DNA of 64,000 nucleotides from Streptantibioticus cattleyicolor NRRL 8057 = DSM 46488. Lineage in GTDB: Bacteria; Actinomycetota; Actinomycetes; Streptomycetales; Streptomycetaceae. Positions 17,033 through 24,344 of this stretch are shown piece by piece (within the stretch, counting starts at the first letter, position 1; each line of letters opens with the position of its first letter). The stretch spans positions 930,001 through 994,000 of the forward strand of contig NC_017585.1 in the NCBI RefSeq assembly GCF_000240165.1, read 5' to 3'. Both the position numbers and the translations under genes were made by a program. The notes beneath the pieces were generated by a model. The model worked only from the letters and a program-made list of their open reading frames with translations, did not search any database and was not told where the DNA came from.

Positions 17033-18231
17033 CCCTTGATCTGCGTCCACGCCCGCGACCACTGCGCGTAGTCGGTGCACACGGTGTCCTTGCGGCCGTC
17101 GAGGCACTGCTTGACCGGGGTGGTCCAGAAGTGGACACGGCGGTAGTAGGTCTCGTCGGCCGCGTGGTAGGTGGCGCAGAAGTGCGGGTCGGTGGTGAGG
17201 GCGCAGGACTTCGCGTTGGCCGGGGCCTCCCCGAAGAACTCGGCGACCTCGGCGTTGACCTCGGGGGAGACGATCCAGTCGAGCCAGCGGTAGGCGCAGT
17301 TGGGGTGCTTCGCCTTCGCCGAGACCATCCAGGTGTCGGACCAGCCGGTGGCGCCCTCCTTGGGCAGCACGGCCTTCACCGGTGCCTTCTCCCCGGCCGC
17401 GAGGTTGGCGATCACCTGCCAGGTGGTGCCGATGACGCTGTCACCGCTCTTGAAAGCGGTGACCTCCTTCTGGTAGTCGCTCCAGTATTCGCCGATCGCC
17501 TGGTGCTGTTTCCTCAACAGCTCGACGACGACGGCCAGTTGGTGCTCGTCGAGGGCGTAGGGGTTGGTGATGTGCAGCGAGGGCCTGGCCGACATCAGGT
17601 ACAGCGCGGCGTCGGCGATGGAGATGGGCGAGTCGTAGGCGGTGACGTGGCCGCGGTAGCGCGAGGCGCCGTCGAAGACCGCGCTCCAGGAGTCGGGGGC
17701 CGGGCGCACCGTGTCGGTGCGGTACATCAGCAGGTTGGCGCCGCGCCCGTGCGGGATGCCGTACATCTGGCCGCGTACCGAGTTGAACGACTGTTCCTTC
17801 AGCCCGGGGAAGACGTCCCGGTAGTTGGGGACCAGCGCGGTGTTGACCGGGGCGGCGTCCCCGGCGGCGATCAGCCGCAAGGTGGCGTCGCCGGATGCGG
17901 AGACGGTGTCGTACTGGCCGGTCTTCATCAGCGACACCATCTCGTCGGAGGTTCCGGCGATCTTGGTGTGCACGGTGCAGCCGGTGCGCTTCTCGAACGG
18001 GTGGACCCAGTCGGCCTTGGGGTCGTCGGAGCCGTCCTCGGCGTAGCCGGCCCAGGCGATGACGTCCACCTGCCCCTCGCCGGGGCCCAGGGTGCGCTGC
18101 ATCGGCAGTTTCGGCACGGTGAACCCCTGGGGTGCCCGGGTGGTGTCGCCGCCGGAGCCGCAGGCGGCGGCGAGCACCAGGGTGCAGGCGGTGGCGGCGA
18201 TCCGCAGTGCCCTCGTCGTACGCTTCGGCAT
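17029..18231 (-). CDS. potD: Extracellular solute-binding lipoprotein, spermidine/putrescine type (PotD-like)
   Basis: 400 residues with a lipoprotein signal whose lipobox LAAAC places the acylated Cys at position 24, so it is anchored on the outer face of the membrane. The rest is a family-1 (PotD/PotF) periplasmic-type binding fold. WAGYAEDGSDDPKADWVHPFEKRTG is the strand-loop that opens these proteins, and YGIPHGRGANLLMYRTD is the hinge region. Six cysteines remain in the mature domain (one near 85, five in the last ~100 residues), unusual for PotD and suggestive of disulfides. It captures the substrate for the PotB/PotC channel. Confidence 0.92.
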   Translation of the reverse strand: MPKRTTRALRIAATACTLVLAAACGSGGDTTRAPQGFTVPKLPMQRTLGPGEGQVDVIAWAGYAEDGSDDPKADWVHPFEKRTGCTVHTKIAGTSDEMVSLMKTGQYDTVSASGDATLRLIAAGDAAPVNTALVPNYRDVFPGLKEQSFNSVRGQMYGIPHGRGANLLMYRTDTVRPAPDSWSAVFDGASRYRGHVTAYDSPISIADAALYLMSARPSLHITNPYALDEHQLAVVVELLRKQHQAIGEYWSDYQKEVTAFKSGDSVIGTTWQVIANLAAGEKAPVKAVLPKEGATGWSDTWMVSAKAKHPNCAYRWLDWIVSPEVNAEVAEFFGEAPANAKSCALTTDPHFCATYHAADETYYRRVHFWTTPVKQCLDGRKDTVCTDYAQWSRAWTQIKG

Positions 18232-18313
18232 CGTCCGTTCCCCCTGTGGCGAGAGGTTGGTGACGCGGCGTCAGCAGTATGCCGGTGGTTGAGCGGCTGC
18301 CGCCAGGGTGCGA

Positions 18314-19306
18314 TCACGGGATGCGGAAGACGTGGTCCCGGTTCCATAGGACGACGGTGCGCCCGCCGGCCGCCACCGGTGCCGTGCGGCCGTCGTCGGG
18401 GCGGAGCACGGTGAGCCGGCCGCCGTCGTCGAGGGCCACCGTGATCCGGGTGTGCGGCCCGAGCGGGGTGACGGTGTCGATCCGTCCGGCCGCCGCCCGC
18501 TCGTCCGGTCCGGGCGCGGTGCCGGGTGGCGCCAGCCGCAGCCGCTCGGGGCGGATGCCGGTGGTGCCGTCCAGCAGGTTGGCGGTGCCGATGAAGGAGG
18601 CCACGAACGCGGTGGCCGGGCGCCGGTAGACCTCGGCGGGCGGGCCGGTCTGCTCGATGCGGCCGTCACGGACCACCGCGATGCGGTCGCTCATCGTCAT
18701 CGCCTCCTCCTGGTCGTGGGTGACCAGCAGGAAGGTGATGCCGGTGGTGCGCTGCAACGCCTTCAGCTCGGTCTGCATCTCCTGACGGAGTTTCAGGTCG
18801 AGGGCGCCCAGCGGCTCGTCCAGCAGCAGCACCCGGGGGCGGTCCACCAGCGCCCGGGCGAGCGCCACCCGTTGCCGCTGCCCGCCGGACAACTGGCCGG
18901 GCCGCCGCCCCTCGTGCCCGGCGAGGCGCACCATGGCCAGCGCCTCACGCGCCCGGGCCCGCCGTTCCGCGCGCGGCACCCGGCGCACGGTCAGCGCGTA
19001 GGCCACGTTCTCGGCCACCGTCATCTGCGGGAAGAGCGCGTAGTCCTGGAAGACGGTGTGCACGTCACGGCGGTACGGCGGCAGCGCGGTCACCTCGGCG
19101 CCGCCCAGCTCCACCCGCCCCGCCGTGGGGGTCTCGAACCCGGCGATCAGCCGCAGCAGCGTGGTCTTGCCCGACCCGGAGGGGCCGAGCAGCGCGAAGA
19201 ACTCCCCTTCCGGGACCTCCAGATCGACCCCGTCCACGGCGCGCACCCGGCCGTACTCCATGCGGACCCCGGTCAGCCGAACCGCCGGTGTGGCCACCTC
19301 GCCCAT
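18314..19306 (-). CDS. potA: ABC transporter ATPase, polyamine/Fe type (PotA-like)
   Basis: 330 residues. Walker A GPSGSGKTT is at 41-49, a Q-loop is in VFQDYALFPQ, the signature LSGGQRQ is at 139-145, Walker B VLLLDE is at 159-164, and the switch His follows in LLVTHDQEEAMTM. The C-terminal ~90 residues form the TOBE-like regulatory domain (IRPERLRLAPPG). It powers the importer encoded directly downstream. ATG 19306 follows a GAGGGGG-containing leader. It is first in the operon, so the promoter must lie in the 130 bases between it and the dehydrogenase gene. Confidence 0.94.
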   Translation of the reverse strand: MGEVATPAVRLTGVRMEYGRVRAVDGVDLEVPEGEFFALLGPSGSGKTTLLRLIAGFETPTAGRVELGGAEVTALPPYRRDVHTVFQDYALFPQMTVAENVAYALTVRRVPRAERRARAREALAMVRLAGHEGRRPGQLSGGQRQRVALARALVDRPRVLLLDEPLGALDLKLRQEMQTELKALQRTTGITFLLVTHDQEEAMTMSDRIAVVRDGRIEQTGPPAEVYRRPATAFVASFIGTANLLDGTTGIRPERLRLAPPGTAPGPDERAAAGRIDTVTPLGPHTRITVALDDGGRLTVLRPDDGRTAPVAAGGRTVVLWNRDHVFRIP

Positions 19307-19372
19307 GAGCCGCCGCCCCCTCACGACCGTCGATCGCGGGCGGTCACTGTACCGGCCGCGCCGCCCGCGCGT

Positions 19373-19396
19373 CCCCGGTTCCGCGGAACGCCGGGG
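19373..19396 (-). terminator. Hairpin downstream of the short-chain dehydrogenase
   Basis: CCCCGG at 19373-19378 pairs with CCGGGG at 19391-19396, and the enclosed TTCCGCGGAA is itself palindromic, giving one long stem with a two-base bulge. It lies 42 bases past the dehydrogenase stop and ahead of the potA promoter region, insulating the two minus-strand units. Confidence 0.6.
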
Positions 19397-19437
19397 CGCG
19401 GGACGGTGCCGGAGGCGTCTCGACCGTCTCGACCGCC

Positions 19438-20307
19438 TCAGGCGTCGAAGTCGGTGCTCCGGGCCACGCTCTCCCAGGTGCTCAACTCCTCCTGTGCCGA
19501 GCCCAGTTGGGCGGCCACCGCGTCGACGGCGTCGTTGCCGAGCGGCAGGCGCAGCGGCGTCCGCTCGGCGGCGAGCGCGGTGAGGATGGCCGCTGCGGCC
19601 TTGTCGGGGTCGCCGGGCTGCTTGCCGTCGCTGTCCGGCAGGGCCTCGCGGACCGGGCCGACCGTCTCCCGGTACGCGTCGAGGGCCGCCGACCGCACCA
19701 GCGCGTCCCCGCCGGCGAACCCGGTGCGGAACGCCCCCGGCTCCACCACCAGCACCTTGATCCCGAACGGGGCGACCTCCTGGGCCAGCGCCTCGGAGAG
19801 CCCCTCCAACGCGAACTTGGTGGCCGAGTAGGCGCCCACCCCGGGGAAGCTGAACCGGCCGCCCATGCTGCTCATCTGCACCACGGCACCGGAACCGCGC
19901 CGACGCATGTGCGGCAGCACCGCCCGGGTCAGCGCGGCAGGGCCGAAGAAGTGCAGCTCCATCAGGTCGCGCAGCTCCCGGTCGGTGGTCTCCTCCACCG
20001 CCCCGATCAGGCCCCGGCCGGCGTTGTTGACCAGCACGTCGATACGCCCGTACCACAGCAACACCTCGGCCACCACGGCGGTGATCCGGGCGTGGTCGGT
20101 GACGTCCAGGGCGATCGGCACCACCTGGCCGGGGTGGGCGGCCACCAGGTCGTCCAGGACCTCGGGGCGGCGGACCGCGGCCACCACGGTGTCGCCGGCG
20201 GCGACCGCGGCCCGGGTCAGCGACCGCCCGAAGCCGGAGGAGGCCCCGGTGATCAGCCAGACCCGGCCGGTCGCGGTGCGGGTGGGGGTGGAGTCGGTGG
20301 TGGTCAT
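19438..20307 (-). CDS. Short-chain dehydrogenase/reductase
   Basis: 289 residues. The classical SDR pattern is complete: TGASSGFG (20-27) binds the nucleotide, NNAG at about 94-97, a serine at about 146, and Tyr160-x3-Lys164 (YSATK) form the catalytic centre. The C-terminal extension after ~240 is helical and matches the 'SDR family oxidoreductase' proteins often annotated as ketoreductases in Streptomyces; the substrate is unknown. It is divergent from a LysR regulator, with a T-N11-A palindrome between them, and is therefore probably its target. Confidence 0.92.
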   Translation of the reverse strand: MTTTDSTPTRTATGRVWLITGASSGFGRSLTRAAVAAGDTVVAAVRRPEVLDDLVAAHPGQVVPIALDVTDHARITAVVAEVLLWYGRIDVLVNNAGRGLIGAVEETTDRELRDLMELHFFGPAALTRAVLPHMRRRGSGAVVQMSSMGGRFSFPGVGAYSATKFALEGLSEALAQEVAPFGIKVLVVEPGAFRTGFAGGDALVRSAALDAYRETVGPVREALPDSDGKQPGDPDKAAAAILTALAAERTPLRLPLGNDAVDAVAAQLGSAQEELSTWESVARSTDFDA

Positions 20308-20390
20308 CTGCCTCTCCCGTCAGCGTGGTTGACGCCTTCTGTTATGTCAGCCCGCGCCCGGACGCGTCCAAGACAGATCATCTACCGAGC

Positions 20391-20407
20391 CATAAAGAGC
20401 GTTTATG
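20391..20407. promoter_or_regulatory. Palindrome CATAAA-GAGCG-TTTATG (LysR T-N11-A site)
   Basis: A perfect 17-bp dyad in the dehydrogenase/LysR intergenic region, containing T20393-N11-A20405, which is the LysR binding consensus. It ends eight bases before the LysR start, as expected for an autoregulatory recognition site that also governs the divergent gene. Confidence 0.75.
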
Positions 20408-20415
20408 ATCACCGG

Positions 20416-21309
20416 ATGGAGCTGCGTTCCCTGCGCTACCTGGTGACCATCGCCGACGAGGGCAACCTCGGCCGGGCCGCGGCCAAGCTGTACGTCAGCC
20501 AGCCCGCGCTGTCGTACGCCCTCAAGGGGCTGGAGGGCGAACTCGGGGTGCGCCGCTTCGAACGCCACTCCGGCGGGGTCACCCCGACCGCCGCCGGGCG
20601 GGACGTGGTCACCGAGGCACGGCGCACCCTGCTCGCCGCCGACCGGGTCACGGCCGCCGCCGAACGCCACCGGCACGGCCGCACCGGGGTGCTGCGGGTC
20701 GGCTTCGAGGCCAGCGGCGCCGGTGAGCTGACCACCCGGGCCCGCGCCGAGTTCGCCCGCCGCCACCCCGGGGTGCGGGTGGAGCCCAAGCGGTTCGACT
20801 GGGGGCAGGAGGTGGCCGCGCTCCACGACGGCCGCTGCGACGTCGCCTTCGTCTGGCTCCCCGCCGACCTCACCGGGCTCCACGCCGAGGTGGTGCACAC
20901 CGAACCCCGGGTCGTCGGACTCCCGGCCGGCCACCGCCTCGCCGGCCGCCCGGGCGTCTCGGTGCTCGACGTGGCCGACGAACCGCTGATGTGGACCGAA
21001 CGCGCCCCGCGCGCCTGGGTCGACTGGTGGGCCGTCAACCCCCGGCCGGACGGCTCCGCCCCGCGCTGGGGGCCCACCAACGACAACGTCGAGGAGATGC
21101 TGGAACAGGTCGCCGAAGGCACCGCCGTCTGCTTCGCCCCGGCCGCCATGTCCCACTACTACGCCCGCCCCGACCTGGTGTGGGTGCCGCTGACCGACGT
21201 CGAACCGCTGCGGGTCGCCCTCGCCTGGCCCAAGGGCGGCACCGACCCGCTGGTCGACGGGTTCGCCGAGGTGGTACGCGAACTCGCCGCACCGCCCGGC
21301 CCCGGCTGA
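20416..21309 (+). CDS. LysR family transcriptional regulator
   Basis: 297 residues. The N-terminal winged helix-turn-helix is unmistakable (LRYLVTIADEGNLGRAAAKLYVSQPALSYALKGLEGELGVRRFER, residues 4-48), followed by the periplasmic-binding-protein-like effector domain. ATG 20416 is the only sensible start, although the ribosome site is weak because the operator palindrome occupies the upstream bases. It presumably regulates itself and the divergent short-chain dehydrogenase in response to a small-molecule co-inducer that cannot be named from sequence. Confidence 0.94.
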   Translation: MELRSLRYLVTIADEGNLGRAAAKLYVSQPALSYALKGLEGELGVRRFERHSGGVTPTAAGRDVVTEARRTLLAADRVTAAAERHRHGRTGVLRVGFEASGAGELTTRARAEFARRHPGVRVEPKRFDWGQEVAALHDGRCDVAFVWLPADLTGLHAEVVHTEPRVVGLPAGHRLAGRPGVSVLDVADEPLMWTERAPRAWVDWWAVNPRPDGSAPRWGPTNDNVEEMLEQVAEGTAVCFAPAAMSHYYARPDLVWVPLTDVEPLRVALAWPKGGTDPLVDGFAEVVRELAAPPGPG

Positions 21310-21407
21310 CCTCCCGTACCGCGGCCCCGGCCCGCCCGGCGATGTCTTCGACAAGGCCGCCGGGGCGGGCGATCATGAAGAGCGGCAGGCCGGGAAGGGG
21401 CTTAAGC

Positions 21408-22643
21408 GTGCGTGAACTACGTCAGACACCGAGCCGAGCCGTGGCACAGCTGAACCGGCTGCGCAAGGACCCGATCGTCGCGCAGACCGTGCGGGCGACC
21501 GTGGCGGCCACCATCTCCTACGCCGTCGCCGTCCGCCTCAGCAGCGAACCCGCCCCGCTGACCGCCCCCCTCACCGCCCTCCTCGTCGTCCAGGTCACCC
21601 TCTACTCCACGCTCACCACCGGCATCCGACGGGTCAACTCCGTGGTGGTCGGGGTGCTCATCGCCATCGGCTTCAGCTCCTGGGTCGGGCTGACCTGGTG
21701 GAGCCTGGGGCTGATCATCCTGGCCGCGCTGACGGTGGGCCAGTTCGTCAGGGTCGACGAGTTCGTCAACGAGGTGGCGATCAGCGCCATGCTGGTGCTC
21801 GGCGTCACCCGGCTGGCCCACCAGGCATGGGACAGGGTGCTGGAGACACTGATCGGCGCCACCGTGGGCCTGCTGTTCAACTTCCTGTTCGCCCCGCCGG
21901 TGTGGGTCAGCACGGCCGGCGAGTCCATCGAGGACCTCGCCCGCCGCATGCGCCACCTGCTGCTCCGCGTCGCGGAGGAACTGGGCCGCCCCACCACCGT
22001 CGAACGCGCCGCGGCCCGGCTGCACGAGGCACGCCGCCTCGACCACGACGTGGCCGTGGTCGACAGCGCCCTGCGGCAGGCGGAGGACAGCCTGCGGCTC
22101 AACCCCCGGGTCCGCGAAGGGCTGCTCTCCCGGCTGGTGCTGCGCACCGGACTGGACACGCTGGAGATCTGCGTGGTGGTGCTGCGGGTGCTGGCGCGTT
22201 CGCTCACCGACCTCGCCAAGCGCCGCGCGTCCGGCGAACCCCTCTTCCCGCACGAGGTGGCGGTCGCCATGGAGGAGCTGTTCGCGCACGTCGGCGGCGC
22301 GCTGGTGAGCTTCTCGGTGCTGGTGACCACCCAGGTCAGCAGCAACGCCGAGGAGGCCGAGGAACGCCTGACCGCCGAACTGGCCGCGGCTGCCGCCAGC
22401 CGCGACAAGGTGGCCCACATGCTGCTGGAACAGGTACGCGAACACCCGGTGGCCTGGCAGCTGCACGGCTCGATCCTGGCCGAGGTGGACCGCATCATCG
22501 ACGAACTGGCGCTGGAACACCGCTCGCAGCGGCTGATGGAGGAGCTGGACCGGGCCGCTCGTGCCCAGCACGAGAAGTTCGCCTTCCTCGCCCGGCTGCG
22601 GCGGTTCGCCCGGGGCGAGACGGTACGCCGCCGCCGGGCGTGA
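21408..22643 (+). CDS. FUSC-family membrane protein (aromatic acid exporter-like)
   Basis: 411 residues. The N-terminal ~150 residues contain about five hydrophobic spans (VAATISYAVAVRL, LTALLVVQVTLYSTL, VVVGVLIAIGFSSWVGL, LGLIILAALTVG and later ATVGLLFNFLF). The C-terminal ~240 residues are soluble, helical and charged, with coiled-coil character. This is the half-size layout of FUSC/aromatic-acid-exporter proteins that expel weak organic acids. GTG 21408, seven bases after GGGAAGGGG, is preferred to the ATG 33 bases upstream. It is co-directional with the LysR gene, about 100 bases after it. Confidence 0.83.
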   Translation: MRELRQTPSRAVAQLNRLRKDPIVAQTVRATVAATISYAVAVRLSSEPAPLTAPLTALLVVQVTLYSTLTTGIRRVNSVVVGVLIAIGFSSWVGLTWWSLGLIILAALTVGQFVRVDEFVNEVAISAMLVLGVTRLAHQAWDRVLETLIGATVGLLFNFLFAPPVWVSTAGESIEDLARRMRHLLLRVAEELGRPTTVERAAARLHEARRLDHDVAVVDSALRQAEDSLRLNPRVREGLLSRLVLRTGLDTLEICVVVLRVLARSLTDLAKRRASGEPLFPHEVAVAMEELFAHVGGALVSFSVLVTTQVSSNAEEAEERLTAELAAAAASRDKVAHMLLEQVREHPVAWQLHGSILAEVDRIIDELALEHRSQRLMEELDRAARAQHEKFAFLARLRRFARGETVRRRRA

Positions 22644-22680
22644 CGCGCGACGGGCGCCACGCCAGGCGGCGGTCAGCCGG

Positions 22681-24087
22681 TCACCGCTTCGCCGCGGTGG
22701 CGGACGTCGTACGGTAGGGCGCGGCGGCGTGCTGGGCCGCGTACAGCAGCGCGGGCTCGATCTTGGGCCAGAAGTAGCTGTCCTGGCAGGAGAACGGCGG
22801 GGTGAAGCCGTCGCAGCCGCGGTTGTCCACGTCACCGATCTCGATGGTGAAGCTGGCCAGCCCGAGCTTGTCGTAGGTCCAGTCGTCGGTGCCGCCGGCC
22901 GCGTTGTACAGGATCTGACCGGCCTGGCCGTACTGGTAGCCGGTGATGGAGGCCATCTTGGCGGCCAGCGCCCGCAGCGCGGTGTCGTTGCCGGTGTGCA
23001 CCCGGGCGCTGTACTCCCACGGGAAGAGCACCATGGAGGCGTCGCTGTGCAAGGTGATCATCATGCCGTTGGCGGTGACCGGAGCCGGGGCGCTGGTGGA
23101 GGTGCCGGTGCGCACCGCCGGGTAGAGCTCGCGGAAGAGCCCTTCCAACGCGGTGTTCTCCACCTCGGAGTCGGCCGCGGGGCCGCCGTAGACCTCGCTG
23201 CACGGCTGGGTGGAGGTGCCGGAGGCGCCCCAGTGGGTGCCCGCGTTGCGGTTGAGGTCGACGCCGATCTGCTCGCTGCCGTCACCGGTGCCGCACGAGG
23301 GGTCGGCGGAGTCGTCGGCGTTCTTGCGTTGCAGGATCGGGTTGTCGCCACCCTGCGCGACGATGTCGACGCCGTCCGGGTTGGCGTCCGGCACCACCCA
23401 CATCTCGGTGGTGTCCATCAGCTGGGTGATGGCCGGATCCGTGCCGTAGCCGCTGGTGAGGGCGTCGATCCAGCGGTAGGACATCTCACCGGTGGTCAGT
23501 TCCCGGGCGTGGATCTGGCTCATCAGGAAGAACCGGGGTTTGGCCGACGAGGGGTTGAGCCTGCAGTCGCCGGACCGGAGTTTGGTGATGCAGATCGCCT
23601 TGAGGTCGTGGCCGCCCTGGCCCTGCTGCTTGAGCCACGACTGGCCGTAGGTGACCACGGTGGCCAGGTCGGGGTGGGCGGCGGCGACCTGGTCGAGGTG
23701 GGCGTACTGGCCGTCGACGGTGTGGTAGCCGCCGTAGAAGGTGCCGTCGTCGGCGGCGGTGCGGGACCGCTGCGGGGCGGTGGGGTGGGTGATGGTGCGG
23801 ACGACGGCGGGGGCGAGGCCGAGGGTTCTCAGCGCGCTGCCGGTGGCCGCGTCACCGAGCACGAACAGGTCGTCGCCCTGCCGGCGTTCCAGCAGGTCGT
23901 ACCCCTTGCCGAGGAGGTTCTGCGCGTCCTGCTGAGGGTGGGCCGAGTGGAGCCGGTAGACGTACTGCGCTGGTGCCACCTCCTGCTGGTGGCGGGGGGC
24001 GGGGGCGGCGACGGCCTGCGGCAGTAAGGCGGTGCCCAGGGCGACGGCCGCGGCGGCGGCTATGCCCGCCAGGCGTTTGCGTGACAT
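22681..24087 (-). CDS. Secreted zinc carboxypeptidase, family M14
   Basis: 468 residues with a Sec-type signal (hydrophobic core ending near AVA/AP, residue 28), so it is extracellular. The zinc site reads His193-x2-Glu196 (QIHARE) plus His347 (TLHSDA); the substrate-binding Asn-Arg is in DLNRN (about 277-281) and the general base is Glu416 in FTIEIGD. An N-terminal ~100-residue segment before the catalytic domain resembles the propeptide of this family. The mature enzyme trims C-terminal residues from peptides. Four cysteine-containing loops (about 265, 296, 424, 432) suggest disulfides. It is convergent with the FUSC gene. Confidence 0.94.
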   Translation of the reverse strand: MSRKRLAGIAAAAAVALGTALLPQAVAAPAPRHQQEVAPAQYVYRLHSAHPQQDAQNLLGKGYDLLERRQGDDLFVLGDAATGSALRTLGLAPAVVRTITHPTAPQRSRTAADDGTFYGGYHTVDGQYAHLDQVAAAHPDLATVVTYGQSWLKQQGQGGHDLKAICITKLRSGDCRLNPSSAKPRFFLMSQIHARELTTGEMSYRWIDALTSGYGTDPAITQLMDTTEMWVVPDANPDGVDIVAQGGDNPILQRKNADDSADPSCGTGDGSEQIGVDLNRNAGTHWGASGTSTQPCSEVYGGPAADSEVENTALEGLFRELYPAVRTGTSTSAPAPVTANGMMITLHSDASMVLFPWEYSARVHTGNDTALRALAAKMASITGYQYGQAGQILYNAAGGTDDWTYDKLGLASFTIEIGDVDNRGCDGFTPPFSCQDSYFWPKIEPALLYAAQHAAAPYRTTSATAAKR

Positions 24088-24291
24088 GGTCGGCCTTCCG
24101 TGGGGGGATGGATGCCGCCCATCAATATGGCATGTCCATGCTGGCCGAGGAAGACCGTGCGACCTGCGCCGACGCCGCCGGACGCCCGCTGCCTGCGGTC
24201 TCCTTCCGGCACGTCGCGCAGGGAATCCTCGCCGCCGTGGCCGTGTCCTTCGGGCGGCCGTCGCGTTGATCAGATGGCGGGTGACAGGGAG

Positions 24292-24329
24292 GGCCCCGGA
24301 ACGTCGATCCCCTCGGACGTCCCGGGGCC
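24292..24329 (-). terminator. Hairpin after the phosphoesterase-propeller gene
   Basis: A 14-bp stem pairs 24292-24305 with 24316-24329 (one mismatch) around a 10-base loop, starting 16 bases beyond the phosphoesterase stop on the minus strand. The remaining ~250 bases up to the carboxypeptidase start show no gene. Confidence 0.7.
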
Positions 24330-24344
24330 TTCACCCCCGGTGGA

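Noticed and set aside
24088-24344. Small frames between the carboxypeptidase start and the phosphoesterase stop
   Set aside because: They are Arg/Pro-rich without a ribosome site, and the region is explained by a promoter and a terminator hairpin.
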